From: Nocardia testacea NBRC 100365
GTDB taxonomy: Bacteria > Actinomycetota > Actinomycetes > Mycobacteriales > Mycobacteriaceae
Reading direction: 5' to 3'
Assembly (NCBI RefSeq): GCF_000308775.1
Contig: NZ_BAGJ01000042.1
Coordinates: 1 to 54,182, forward strand
DNA length: 54,182 nucleotides
Both the position numbers and the translations under genes were made by a program. The notes beneath the pieces were generated by a model. The model did no database searches and was not told where the DNA came from. It saw only the letters and a list, made by a program, of their open reading frames with translations. Below, one piece after another: positions 37,038 through 45,555 of the stretch (position 1 is its first letter; each line of letters starts with the position of its first letter).

Positions 37038-37634
37038 ATGGTCAGCGGAGACGAGTTGGTCGGTCGGCGACGGGATGCCTCGGCCACGCGGGCCGCGATC
37101 CTGGCGGCGGCGCAGGAATTGTTCGCCGAACGAGGCTACGAGCGCGCCACGGTACGTGATATCGCTACCCGTGCCGGGGTGAACCAGGCGCTGCTCTTCC
37201 GGTATTTCGGGAACAAGGACGAGCTTTTCCGGGCGACGATGACCGATCGTGGGCGTTCGGTGCTCGACGCCGGGCCGGTGGACGGGTTGCTCGCGCGGTT
37301 GCTGGAGCGCGCGCTGGAGCCGAGTGAGACTGTCTCGCCCGGTAATTGGTTACAGGCGGCGTTGCGTTCCAGCGGTCATGAAGAAGGCGCGTCGGTGATC
37401 CGCCGGGAGCTGGGGGAGGAGTACATCCGGGCGCTGTCGACGCTCACCGACGCCGGTGACGGTGAGTTGCGTGCCGATCTGTTGCTGGCCTGGCTGCTCG
37501 GGATCGGGCTGGTTCGTTCCGTACTGCATCGGGAGCCGCTGCACAGTGCGGATCCGGCGCAGGTCGCCGGTCATGTGCTGCGGGCGGCCGAGGCGCTGCT
37601 GGAGCGCAACGATACGAGATTCCCTCCGGCGTAA
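37038..37634 (+). CDS. TetR family regulator
   Basis: This 198-residue repressor has the N-terminal helix-turn-helix at about residues 14-60 (TRAAILAAAQELFAERGYERATVRDIATRAGVNQALLFRYF, in two parts) and a helical ligand domain. The ATG follows GGAGGGTGC. It lies between a divergent VOC gene and a broken P450 gene whose promoter carries a TetR-type operator, so it probably controls one or both. Confidence 0.9.
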   Translation: MVSGDELVGRRRDASATRAAILAAAQELFAERGYERATVRDIATRAGVNQALLFRYFGNKDELFRATMTDRGRSVLDAGPVDGLLARLLERALEPSETVSPGNWLQAALRSSGHEEGASVIRRELGEEYIRALSTLTDAGDGELRADLLLAWLLGIGLVRSVLHREPLHSADPAQVAGHVLRAAEALLERNDTRFPPA

Positions 37635-37647
37635 CGCTGTTGCGTCG

Positions 37648-37699
37648 TTGACGCCACCTCCCCAAAACCCTTACCCTGCCTAAGTAAGCAACCGCTTAC
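37648..37699 (+). promoter_or_regulatory. P450 promoter with TetR-type operator
   Basis: TTGACG (37648-37653) and TACCCT (37672-37677) are 18 bases apart. GTAAGC-AACC-GCTTAC (37684-37699), a perfect inverted repeat, sits at the expected transcription start, ideal for repression by the TetR encoded just upstream. Confidence 0.6.
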
Positions 37700-37737
37700 A
37701 GGGCTGGAGCCGCCGGGCGTCGGGAAAGGGAGACCGT

Positions 37738-38540
37738 ATGACCGCGAACACCGAGATACGCCAGTACCCCTTCGGAGAGCCGGTTCGCCTCGATATGGAC
37801 CCGCTGTTCGCCCGACTGCGCCGGGAAGAGCCGGTCTGCCGGGTCGAACTGCCCTACGGCGGCGAAGGCTGGCTGGTCACCCGGTACGAGGATGTCAAAC
37901 TGGTCCTCGCCGATCCCCGGTTCAGCCGCGCGGCGACCGTGGGCCGGGAGGACCTGCCGCGGGCCACCCCGGCGCCGGTCCGCCCCGATTCGCTGCTGAG
38001 CATGGATCCGCCGGAGCACAGCCGGTTGCGGAAACTGGTGGCGAAGGCGTTCACCGCCCGCCGGGTCGCCGAGCTGCGCCCGCGCACGCGCGAAATAGTC
38101 GACGAGAAACTCACCGCACTCGAACAGTCCGGTGCGCCCGCCGATCTGGTGGAAGGTTTCGCGCTGCCGCTACCGGTCACCGTGATCTGCGAGATGCTCG
38201 GGGTGCCGCCGCGCGACCAGCACCGGTTCCGCGATTTCTCCGACGCGATCCTGTCCACCACGGCCTACACCCGGGAACAGATCGAGAGCGCCCGGGATTC
38301 GCTGGAGTCCTATCTCGCCGAGGTGGTCGCCGAGCGCCGGCAGCGCCCCACCGATGATCTAGCCGAAGGCCACGTGCGGATCTCGCGCTGGGTGAGCAGG
38401 ACATAGGTGAACTCCAGGTCGCGCTGGAGGCACTGCTGCAACGTTTCCCGTCGCTGCGGCTGTCGTTGCCGCTCGACGAGATCCCGTGGAAGTCGGGCCT
38501 GCTCGTCCGCGGCCCGAAACAGCTGCTCGTGGAGTGGTGA
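37738..38540 (+). pseudogene. Cytochrome P450 gene with internal deletion
   Basis: The first 208 or so codons read as a normal bacterial P450 N-terminal half (SLLSMDPPEHSRLRKLVAKAF; ICEMLGVPPRDQ; VVAERRQRPTDDL). Then about 15 codons of unrelated sequence lead to a TAG at 38404. In another frame the genuine P450 C-terminus resumes at about 38409 (ELQVALEALLQRFP, ending LLVEW at 38540). Roughly 160 residues are lost, including the I-helix, the ExxR motif and the heme-ligand cysteine. No catalytic P450 can be made. The upstream promoter is intact, which suggests a recent event. Confidence 0.85.
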
Positions 38541-38547
38541 AACCCGC

Positions 38548-38967
38548 TCAGAAGAATTCGCCGACCGCGAATCCGGCGAGTAGCACCGCGAATCCGCCGA
38601 TCTCGCCGATGATCAACGCCGCCAGCACGAAACGGAACGACGGCGGCGGATTGTGCATCTGGTTCGTGGTGTCGCGCAGGATGCCGTGCCTGATGTAGTT
38701 CGCGATCGTGATCACGAACATCAGCACCAGGAGCCCGGCGGCGGTCGCGTCGACCGCCGCCGGCCATGCCGAGAACTGGACGAAGACCGCGATCATGGCG
38801 GTCGCGAACGAGTACAGCAGGGCGGACCGATGGGCTATGTCCACATACGGGTGTGCCACACCCTCGGGCGAACCGACCATGGCCTGCCATTTCCAGACTC
38901 CGAGCCCGAGCGCCGTCAAGAACAGCAGACCCGCGGCGAACAGCACCAGCGCGGTGGGAGTACCCAT
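38548..38967 (-). CDS. Four-helix membrane protein, unrecognised
   Basis: This 139-residue protein has four hydrophobic segments (about residues 5-22, 45-65, 68-90 and 110-135) and short loops such as WKWQAMVGSPEGVAHPYVD and YIRHGILRDTTNQMHNPP. I do not recognise a family. ATG 38967 follows AAAGGTG. It converges with the P450 remnant, 7 bases away. Confidence 0.7.
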   Translation of the reverse strand: MGTPTALVLFAAGLLFLTALGLGVWKWQAMVGSPEGVAHPYVDIAHRSALLYSFATAMIAVFVQFSAWPAAVDATAAGLLVLMFVITIANYIRHGILRDTTNQMHNPPPSFRFVLAALIIGEIGGFAVLLAGFAVGEFF

Positions 38968-39069
38968 GTCGTGACACCTTTCATGATCATGTCGTGACGA
39001 GGTGAAGTATGTCCCCACCGGCCGCCGCGCGCGACCGATGTGAAGCTTTGACGTTTCGCGACGGGCCGG

Positions 39070-39924
39070 TCAGGTCGGCCGGCCGCGTTCGTGGCGTTGC
39101 CGGTAGTAGTCGTCGTCGGCATCGTCCCCCGGTTCGCGGCGCACACCGGGGGACGATGCCGCGGTCGGCCGGACGGTGGCGACAGCCTGCTGGAGACGCC
39201 GGGTGATCTCCTCGGGCGGGCCCGGGGTGAGGGTGAATTCCTCTTTTGTGTGGTTGATCAGCAAATAGCGGCCGTCCTGCGGCAGATAGTCCATCCAGTG
39301 GAAACCGTGCGGATTACCGGTGGGCCGGGAGTCGATCGCCGGGCCCGCGAACACCCCGATCTCGCCGATACCGGAACGTGGGCGCCGGATGATCCGGTTG
39401 ATCTCCTCGGTGCGCGAGATCCGGGTGGGATGGCGGGAGTACTCGACCTTCCCGATATCCGCGCGCGCACCGTGGACCGTGCGGTACCCGCCGGCGGCGC
39501 AGCGCGGCAGGTACGCGACCAGCCGCGCCGCCAGCTGCCGAGCCGGCAGCGTGTGCAGCAGCACGTCGCCGCCGTACTCCTTGGTCGGCCCCGACGCCTG
39601 GACGGCGAGTGTGGCGGACTGCCCGGCCACCCCCGCGTGCATCCGCACGACCCGCTCGAATCCGCGGTCGTACATACCGTGCACCTCGACGCGCACCTGC
39701 GGTTCCAGCAGGGTCTCCAGGGCATGGAACAACCGCTTGTCCGCGATCGCGGCCAGCCGCTGCGCCGCGGCCGTGCGGAACCGCTCGTATTCGTCGAGCG
39801 TCGGTGGCGGGTCGGTGGGCCCGAGCGGCAGCACCCGGATCGGGTAGGGCAGCCGGTCCCGGCCGAAAGCCCGGACGGCCTGGGAGAACATCTCCCCGTC
39901 CAGGCGCCACTGTGGATCGTTCAC
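39070..39924 (-). CDS. EspG family ESX-secretion chaperone
   Basis: This 284-residue protein resembles EspG, the cytosolic chaperone that binds PE-PPE substrates of type VII secretion. The C-terminal half is most telling: RPRSGIGEIGVFAGPAID, then HGFHWMDYLPQDGRYLLINH and LTPGPPEEITRRLQQAV. GTG 39924 overlaps the stop of the upstream PPE-like gene by four bases (GTGA), tying chaperone and likely client together. No ESX conserved components (Ecc, MycP) lie in the window. Confidence 0.82.
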   Translation of the reverse strand: MNDPQWRLDGEMFSQAVRAFGRDRLPYPIRVLPLGPTDPPPTLDEYERFRTAAAQRLAAIADKRLFHALETLLEPQVRVEVHGMYDRGFERVVRMHAGVAGQSATLAVQASGPTKEYGGDVLLHTLPARQLAARLVAYLPRCAAGGYRTVHGARADIGKVEYSRHPTRISRTEEINRIIRRPRSGIGEIGVFAGPAIDSRPTGNPHGFHWMDYLPQDGRYLLINHTKEEFTLTPGPPEEITRRLQQAVATVRPTAASSPGVRREPGDDADDDYYRQRHERGRPT

Positions 39925-41189
39925 CCGCCGATCACTCCACCCGGCGGCAGCGCCGGCGGCTGGGTACCGAGCAGTTCACTGCCCCGGTCGTACACCAGGT
40001 AGTCCGGAGTCTCGTGCTCATCGTCCTCCTCACCCCTGCTGCCGCGCGCCCCCGGCGACATCATGCCCGGCATACCGCCGCGCCCGGCACGAGTGGACGC
40101 AGCGGTCGAGGCCGCGGCCGGCGCCCCGGTCGTGGACTTCGGCGCACCCGGCACGGTCTGCCCGGGTACGAACGGGGCGGTGGATTGCGGCGTACCGGAA
40201 GGAGATCCGGACGGCGTCCCCGACGGGCTACCCGGTGTGGTGCCGGTCGGTGCGCCGGTGGTGAGCGCGGGGGCGGTCGGCGTCTCCGGTGTGGTCGACT
40301 GCGGGGTCGTGCTCTGCGGCTCGGTGGCCTGCGAGTCCTCCGGCTCTGTCGACGGATCCTGGGTGCCGTCCTCGGTCCGCGTGCCGTCGTCGCCGGTGGT
40401 GTCCTGCGGCTGCGTGGTCGGCCCCGCCGTCTGCGACGGCCCACCGGTCGGCTGCACCGGCTGCCGGGGCGGGTTACTGCCGTCGTCGACGGTCTTCTTG
40501 GGCTCGGGCAGCACGGGGGTTTTGCTGTCCACATCGGTGGCGCCCGGCTCGTAATAGGTGGTCATCACCCAGCGGGCGGTTTCCTGGGCTTCATCGGCGC
40601 GGTACTGGGGACTTTTGAAGGTGTCGCCGAAGGGCAGGGAATTGATGACCTTGTCGCCGAGGGTCACGGAGTCGGGTTCGCCGACGGATGCTTTGGCCTG
40701 GGCGAGGTAGCCTTCCATCAGATCGAGACCGTGGGCCACCATCTGGAAGCTCGCGGCCAACGGGGTGAACGAGGCGCAGAAGTCTCGGACTCCTTCGACG
40801 GCGGCGGCGCCGGACTGGCCGTCCCAGCCCTGTTCCAGGTCGATGTTCACTGCCATCAGAAAAGCATCGTTGGCCGCTCGGGCTTGCTTCGCCAGATCCC
40901 TCCAAGCTGCTGCTTTATCGTTGATCAGGGACGAGTTCACGCCCTCGAGCTTTTCCCAGATCTGCTGGTGCGTCATGGCAGGGAACCCATCCTTTTCCAG
41001 GATGGCGGGAGGCGCGAACTGACCACCGAACTCGCTGACCAAACCGGACCATTCACCGCCGACAACAGCACGATCCTGGTTCCAGGTGGTGTTCTGATCG
41101 TTGGCGCGCTGGGTATCGTCCGATTTGTTCTTCGATGCCTGATTCGCGCCGTCGATGATCGGGTTGAGCCATTGGGAGAAGGGTGACAT
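39921..41189 (-). CDS. PPE-like type VII secretion substrate
   Basis: This 422-residue protein has a helical N-terminal region of about 200 residues with MTHQQIWEKLEGVNSSLINDKAAAW and EQGWDGQSGAAAVEGVRDF, resembling the PPE/WXG-type helical bundle, and then a Thr/Pro/Gly/Ser-rich tail (about 225-390). A YRADE near residue 197 fits the YxxxD/E secretion signal shape. It lacks the literal Pro-Pro-Glu start. Between a small helical protein and EspG, it is probably exported by an ESX system encoded elsewhere. Confidence 0.75.
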   Translation of the reverse strand: MSPFSQWLNPIIDGANQASKNKSDDTQRANDQNTTWNQDRAVVGGEWSGLVSEFGGQFAPPAILEKDGFPAMTHQQIWEKLEGVNSSLINDKAAAWRDLAKQARAANDAFLMAVNIDLEQGWDGQSGAAAVEGVRDFCASFTPLAASFQMVAHGLDLMEGYLAQAKASVGEPDSVTLGDKVINSLPFGDTFKSPQYRADEAQETARWVMTTYYEPGATDVDSKTPVLPEPKKTVDDGSNPPRQPVQPTGGPSQTAGPTTQPQDTTGDDGTRTEDGTQDPSTEPEDSQATEPQSTTPQSTTPETPTAPALTTGAPTGTTPGSPSGTPSGSPSGTPQSTAPFVPGQTVPGAPKSTTGAPAAASTAASTRAGRGGMPGMMSPGARGSRGEEDDEHETPDYLVYDRGSELLGTQPPALPPGGVIGG

Positions 41190-41191
41190 GG

Positions 41192-41569
41192 CTATGCTCC
41201 TGCGTTGCCCAGAGCAGTGGATGTGGAGTCGTCGGTTTCGACGATTCTGCGTGTCGACAGCTCGAAGGTTTGCCTCATCAAAGTGACTATGTCGATGGCG
41301 GTCTTGATTCGGTTGGCGGCGGAGTCAGGGCCTTTGACGGCTTTATCGGCGAACTTGTCGCGAAGCTTGGTTGCAGAAGCCAGGCCGCCGAAACCGTCCA
41401 CGAATTTCAGGCTATCCGTCTGCCTCAGCATCTTGTCGAGTTGATCCAGGAATGTGTCGCAGCGTTGCACCAGCTTGCCTCCGACGTCCGCGTCCATTCG
41501 CAGTTCACCGCTCTCTGCTTGCGTTTTGAGAGTTTGCCACTGCTGAAGCAAGGCCTGTTCCTGGCTCAA
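41192..41569 (-). CDS. Small helical partner of PPE-like protein
   Basis: This 125-residue, charged, all-helical protein (QEQALLQQWQTLKTQAESGEL; KLVQRCDTFLDQLDKMLRQ) occupies the place a PE protein would have before a PPE gene. Its sequence is not PE-like and I see no YxxxD/E motif, so pairing with the PPE-like protein is inferred from position. The start is TTG 41569, decided by GGAGG six bases upstream. Only two bases separate it from the PPE-like gene. Confidence 0.75.
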   Translation of the reverse strand: MSQEQALLQQWQTLKTQAESGELRMDADVGGKLVQRCDTFLDQLDKMLRQTDSLKFVDGFGGLASATKLRDKFADKAVKGPDSAANRIKTAIDIVTLMRQTFELSTRRIVETDDSTSTALGNAGA

Positions 41570-41625
41570 GGTGTCCTCCCCCTTTCGAGATCCTCCTACC
41601 CGCCCCGATAGGAGACGGATTCATC

Positions 41626-42207
41626 TCATTCCGGCAGATACGGCTCGAGGGTTTGTGCGTGCCGCATGGCCAATCCGCAGGGCGGAGACTCCGGCAGCGA
41701 ACTGCGCTCGCTGTAACGCCAGTCCGCATATACAGTCAGCGAACCCTTTGCCATCGGCAGGCTGACGTAGCAACGACGGATCGGGTCTTCCTCGTCGCCT
41801 GGATAGAACTGAAGGCCCGACCGGTCGTTCACCTGGACTGGACTGAACCCGGTTACCGAAGTGTTCTCCCGCATTTGGTCGACCGTGTAAGTGGAGGCGC
41901 CGACGCCTATGAAATACGGATCATCGACCGCGTCCCAAGCGCACATCCGCCAGGATGCTCGGTCCCCAGGTGCATCGAAATCCGTATCCTTGCTGGTTGG
42001 GTCTGCGCCCGTGGCTGTCAGCGCCTCGGTGGCCAGGTCCGAGCACGGGTTCCATTCGATGTGCTGCTCGCCAGTTGCGGTGCTACTGCCCTCCGCGGCT
42101 GGTGCGCCGTCGACGGCAACACCGCACCCTGCTGACAGGCTCAGTGTCATCGCCACGAACACCGCACGAGCCGCGATCCCTGCCGAGTGTCCCTTCGCGG
42201 TGCGCAT
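41626..42207 (-). CDS. DUF3558 lipoprotein
   Basis: This 193-residue lipoprotein has a signal peptide ending LSLSAGC and DUF3558 features: WNPCSDLATEALTATGADP near the start, WRMCAWDAVDDPYFIGVG in the middle and RRCYVSLPMAKGSL, with cysteines likely disulphide-bonded outside the membrane. ATG 42207 follows GGAGGGG. DUF3558 genes are common beside ESX-type loci in Nocardia and its relatives; this one heads the EspG operon with 56 bases before the next gene. Confidence 0.85.
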   Translation of the reverse strand: MRTAKGHSAGIAARAVFVAMTLSLSAGCGVAVDGAPAAEGSSTATGEQHIEWNPCSDLATEALTATGADPTSKDTDFDAPGDRASWRMCAWDAVDDPYFIGVGASTYTVDQMRENTSVTGFSPVQVNDRSGLQFYPGDEEDPIRRCYVSLPMAKGSLTVYADWRYSERSSLPESPPCGLAMRHAQTLEPYLPE

Positions 42208-42370
42208 GCCCCTCCTGCAACAACGTGTGAACCTGCCACACGGACCCGGACCCACCATACCGGGTCGGCTTCCCCCCGGATACCGCAAACATGGTGGTTG
42301 AGTGGCCCGCAATGACAGCCTTCTCGGCGGGCCTGGTCAGTCGCCGACCGGGTTGCTCGGTGTCTCAGCG

Positions 42371-42625
42371 CTACTCGGTAGCGGCTGTGGTTGCGGGCTC
42401 GGTGCCTTGATCAGGAGGGTTGTATGGCTGGGCTTCCGATACGCGCGCGTCGCACCGAGAACGACTACGCCATTCGGGGCCGGGACGGAGGCGAGCCCAA
42501 TACGGACGCTCTGTTCCCGGAACGCGCCCGCCTACCATGGTCCGGCCAGGCGACCTCGACGCACTTCCGAAGGCATGGCTGCATGACGATTCGAAACATC
42601 TGGCGGCGGGCCGGTCTATCATCAT
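42371..42625 (-). pseudogene. Degenerate DUF397 gene
   Basis: An ATG overlapping the XRE stop (ATGA) opens a frame reading IDRPAARCFESSCSHAFG, close to the start of DUF397 proteins. The expected continuation, KCVEVAWPDHGR, appears in the next frame, and GPEW, the late family motif, returns in the first. So at least two frameshifts break it. XRE and DUF397 genes are normally paired as regulator and antagonist. Frame assignments are by eye. Confidence 0.65.
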
Positions 42626-43515
42626 TGCTCGTACCTCCTCGCGACCTGCCGCAGTAGATCTCGTGTTTGTCGTTCATCCAGTGTGGCGAGTCGGAGCGAG
42701 TCGTGGATCTCGCGATAGGTCTCGACATCGGAGGTGCCTTCGAAGAACATCGAGCCCGTGGTCGTCTCGGTGTAGACCACGGGCGGCTCATCGCGGTACT
42801 CGCGGCTGTGCTGCGGGAAGTCGAGGATGATGTAGGGAAGAACGGGGCTCCATTTTCCCGGGAATCCCGCTGCAAACGGAAGTACGCGGATCACGACATT
42901 GGGAAGTGTGCCCAGGTCGGCGATGTGCCGAAGCTGCGCACACATAATGGATTTCGAGCCGACTCGCGTGTGCAGGACGCTCTCGTGCACCAAGAACTCT
43001 GCCGATACAGGACTGTTCCGCCGAGTGAGAATCGCAGACCGGCGCATTCGCAGTGCGATACGGCGTTCGACGGCTTCCGGCGTATCCAGCGGGAAATAGG
43101 GTTTCTCGACAGCCCGCGCATAGTCAACGGACTGTAGGAGCCCGGGGACGATTGAAGACTGATAGAAGTACAGGTGAGATGCCGCCGACTCCAGCGCCAA
43201 GTAGGTCCTGAATCCTCCCCTGAACACGCGACGAGTCCCGTTCCACCACGACTTGGTCGCCCTTTGCTGTGCCAACTCTTTCAGATCTTCGATATCGGCC
43301 TCGTCGAGTTCGTACAGCCTCCCGAACCCCTCCACATCCCGCAGCTTGACCTTTTCGTTGTGTCCCTTCTCCAGCCGGATGAGCGCCGTTTTGCTCATCT
43401 CCATTTCCCGGGCCGCTTGTTCGAGGGTGAACCCCACCCCCTCGCGCGCTTCCCGCAGGGCGCGACCCAGTTGCCGGCGCGGCAGCGTCGAACCGGGTTG
43501 ATCGTGTGTCGGCAT
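42622..43515 (-). CDS. XRE-family regulator (DUF5753 type)
   Basis: This 297-residue protein has an N-terminal helix-turn-helix (about residues 14-70: LGRALREAREGVGFTLEQAAREMEMSKTALIRLEKG, in two parts) and the C-terminal DUF5753 domain (FQSSIVPGLLQSVDYARAV-like sequence; VHESVLHTRVGS; VIRVLPFAAG). Such regulators work with DUF397 proteins in differentiation or antibiotic control. ATG 43515 follows GGGGAAGGGGA. The frame is open far upstream, but that part is unrelated. Confidence 0.9.
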   Translation of the reverse strand: MPTHDQPGSTLPRRQLGRALREAREGVGFTLEQAAREMEMSKTALIRLEKGHNEKVKLRDVEGFGRLYELDEADIEDLKELAQQRATKSWWNGTRRVFRGGFRTYLALESAASHLYFYQSSIVPGLLQSVDYARAVEKPYFPLDTPEAVERRIALRMRRSAILTRRNSPVSAEFLVHESVLHTRVGSKSIMCAQLRHIADLGTLPNVVIRVLPFAAGFPGKWSPVLPYIILDFPQHSREYRDEPPVVYTETTTGSMFFEGTSDVETYREIHDSLRLATLDERQTRDLLRQVARRYEQ

Positions 43516-43535
43516 TGTTCCCCTTCCCCTGATCG

Positions 43536-43570
43536 GTCCGGAACGGCCCAGGTGGCGGTCCGTTCCGGAC
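43536..43570. promoter_or_regulatory. Perfect inverted repeat upstream of XRE gene
   Basis: GTCCGGAACGG (43536-43546) and CCGTTCCGGAC (43560-43570) are perfect 11-base arms 13 bases apart, 21 bases before the XRE start. It may be the regulator's own operator or a leader hairpin. Confidence 0.5.
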
Positions 43571-43675
43571 GACGCCGCTCGGTCGACCGGACTGTTGTCT
43601 GGATGTACGGATGAGCTGAATTTCGCTGTGTCGCTGAGCCGTACGGGCGCGGCGTGCGGGCAGCAACATAACCAT

Positions 43676-44035
43676 ATGGCCGAGCAACACGGAAGCCCGC
43701 TGACCAGGGCAGGACGACAGGAACACGAGGGGTCCGCGCACCGCGCGAGACCGGTGCGGGCGGTCTCCGCGACGGGTCCCGAGCGGCGCCCGGCGCCGAT
43801 CGGTGTGCCGGGGAGCGTGCGCTGTACCGAGTTCGGCGGTCGGCGGGTGGTGTGGTGGCTCGACCGGGATTGTGTCCGGATCGTCGAGGTGCATGACGCT
43901 TCCGGTAGCGGGATACCGGTCTCGGGCGCCGCGGATCTGGCGGAGATGCGGGAGCGTCGCCCCGACCTGGCAGCGCTGTGGGACGCCGTCCGGCACGATC
44001 TGTGGTCCCGGCTCGCCACGGCGGTCCACGGATGA
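43676..44035 (+). CDS. Unrecognised 119-residue protein
   Basis: This protein has a basic, probably disordered first half and a more ordered second half (CTEFGGRRVVWWLDRDCVRIVEVHD; ERRPDLAALWDAVRHDLWSRL). I do not recognise it. It is divergent from the XRE gene, and its stop overlaps the next start by four bases (ATGA), which supports both being genes. The ATG at 43676 is uncertain; upstream starts exist. Confidence 0.6.
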   Translation: MAEQHGSPLTRAGRQEHEGSAHRARPVRAVSATGPERRPAPIGVPGSVRCTEFGGRRVVWWLDRDCVRIVEVHDASGSGIPVSGAADLAEMRERRPDLAALWDAVRHDLWSRLATAVHG

Positions 44036-44604
44036 CCCTGATCCGTTATCCCGACCCGGAATCCGTGGACGAGATCACCGCCCGCTATCTGCTGTCGCTG
44101 CCCACCGCGTTGATGCCGATGCTGTACGGGTTCCGTTTCGACGGCCACGCCGTCGACGCGGAATGCACCGCCGTGGATCTTGCCGGGGAACGGGGTGCGG
44201 GTGAGGCCAATCCGATCCATCGGCGTGCGGCGGATCTGCGCAGGCTGCTCGGGCCGGGCATGTTCGGATTCGGGCTGGTGTTCGTCGTCTTCGCCGACCA
44301 GCTCACCGATCGCCCGGAGAACCGCCACATTCCCGAACAGGTCCGTGCGGCGGCCGGACAACTACCCGGCGCCGACGACCTCGTAGTGGCCGCGATCGCC
44401 GACGCGCGGGGCCGGCAGTGGTGGGCCGTGACCGGACGGCACCTGCGGGAACTGGGCCCGGTGCGTATCCACCTGCCCGCGACCACCCCGGACCGTTGGC
44501 GTATCACCGCGGGCCTGGATGTCTCGCTGTGGACCGCGGCGTTGGCGCTGGACGATGCCAACCACCCGCACTTGTTACGACTGCGGTCCGCGTCGCAGCG
44601 GTGA
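44032..44604 (+). CDS. Unrecognised 190-residue protein
   Basis: This soluble alpha/beta protein starts MTLIRYPDPESVDEITARYLL and contains LRRLLGPGMFGFGLVFVVFADQLT and GRQWWAVTGRHLRELGPVRIHLP. I do not recognise a family. It is translationally coupled to the gene before it (ATGA overlap). The pair, divergent from an XRE-DUF397 locus, may be its target; this is inference from position only. Confidence 0.65.
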   Translation: MTLIRYPDPESVDEITARYLLSLPTALMPMLYGFRFDGHAVDAECTAVDLAGERGAGEANPIHRRAADLRRLLGPGMFGFGLVFVVFADQLTDRPENRHIPEQVRAAAGQLPGADDLVVAAIADARGRQWWAVTGRHLRELGPVRIHLPATTPDRWRITAGLDVSLWTAALALDDANHPHLLRLRSASQR

Positions 44605-44618
44605 GCGGGCGCGGCCGG

Positions 44619-45272
44619 TCAGGCCTCGCTGGGCTGGACGATGACAAAACCTTCACCGTCGAGCCGCAACTGGAACGCTTCGCCGGATCCGCCGCGCACC
44701 ATCGACCCGAACGACTGCGACCGGTTCAGCGAGGTCTGCAGGTTCGCGCTCCAGCCGACCACGGCGTCGGTGTCGACGAAAACGGGGGCCTGTGGGTGCA
44801 CCGGGATGATGATCGGCGTCCCCGCGCAGACCAGCCCGAGCCGCCCCTGCCCGGAGAACACACAGTTGAAGAGTCCGCCGCCGGCCATCCCGACGCCCTG
44901 CACCATGCGAATGTCGTAGTGCAGGCTCGAGTCGAATACCAGGACATTGCGGCCGTTGAGGGTGAGGGCGTCGCCCGGGGCGAGGTCGACGGTGAAGCAG
45001 TTGCGGTCGAAATGCGCGAACCAGGCCTCGCCGTGGCCGCGGACCGTCATCAGCGGCACGCCTTCACCGGTCAGCGCCCGTTGCAGGAACTTCCCGACAC
45101 CCTGGCCCTTCTTCTCGAACCGCAGGTCACCGCGGAACGCGACCATGGAGCCCTGCCTGGCGAGGCATTCGCCGTTCACCGCGTATTTCAGGGATTTGGC
45201 GCTCTGCGCGGTCAGGCCGGGGGCGGTCGCGGGCTGCGCCGTGTTCTCGGCGGCGAACAATTCACTCTGCAC
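44619..45272 (-). CDS. AIM24 family protein
   Basis: This 217-residue beta-rich protein matches the AIM24/TIGR00266 family: LARQGSMVAFRGDLRFEKKG, GHGEAWFAHFDRN, then LFNCVFSGQGRLGLVCAGTP near residue 140. Related proteins are thought to bind or organise membranes; no reaction is known. GTG 45272 is chosen because AGGAGAGG sits eight bases ahead; the ATG at 45293 lies before that ribosome site. Confidence 0.83.
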   Translation of the reverse strand: MQSELFAAENTAQPATAPGLTAQSAKSLKYAVNGECLARQGSMVAFRGDLRFEKKGQGVGKFLQRALTGEGVPLMTVRGHGEAWFAHFDRNCFTVDLAPGDALTLNGRNVLVFDSSLHYDIRMVQGVGMAGGGLFNCVFSGQGRLGLVCAGTPIIIPVHPQAPVFVDTDAVVGWSANLQTSLNRSQSFGSMVRGGSGEAFQLRLDGEGFVIVQPSEA

Positions 45273-45555
45273 GATGCGGTCCTCTCCTGGCATCCACGGA
45301 CGGTCGCCAGCCTATTGGACACGGCCTGTCGTACCGGCGGTGTCACGTGCGATCTCCCGTTGCCCGAGCCCCGTGGGCACCTTCCGTGGGCTTGCCGTCG
45401 ATTATCTGCGGGTCGAGTACCACAGCCCGCCCGATCCGGTGCCGGGCCGATTCCGGGCGTCGGCGGCACCCTCCCACGCTGCGCGCGGGTCCGTTAGATT
45501 GGCGGATCGGGTATTCCCGCCCGGGTGACCACGAACCGTCGAGGATAGGTGCCGT

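Noticed and set aside
42391..42657. Plus-strand 88-residue ORF opposite the DUF397 remnant
   Set aside because: The minus strand carries recognisable DUF397 pieces; the plus-strand frame has no motif or partner.
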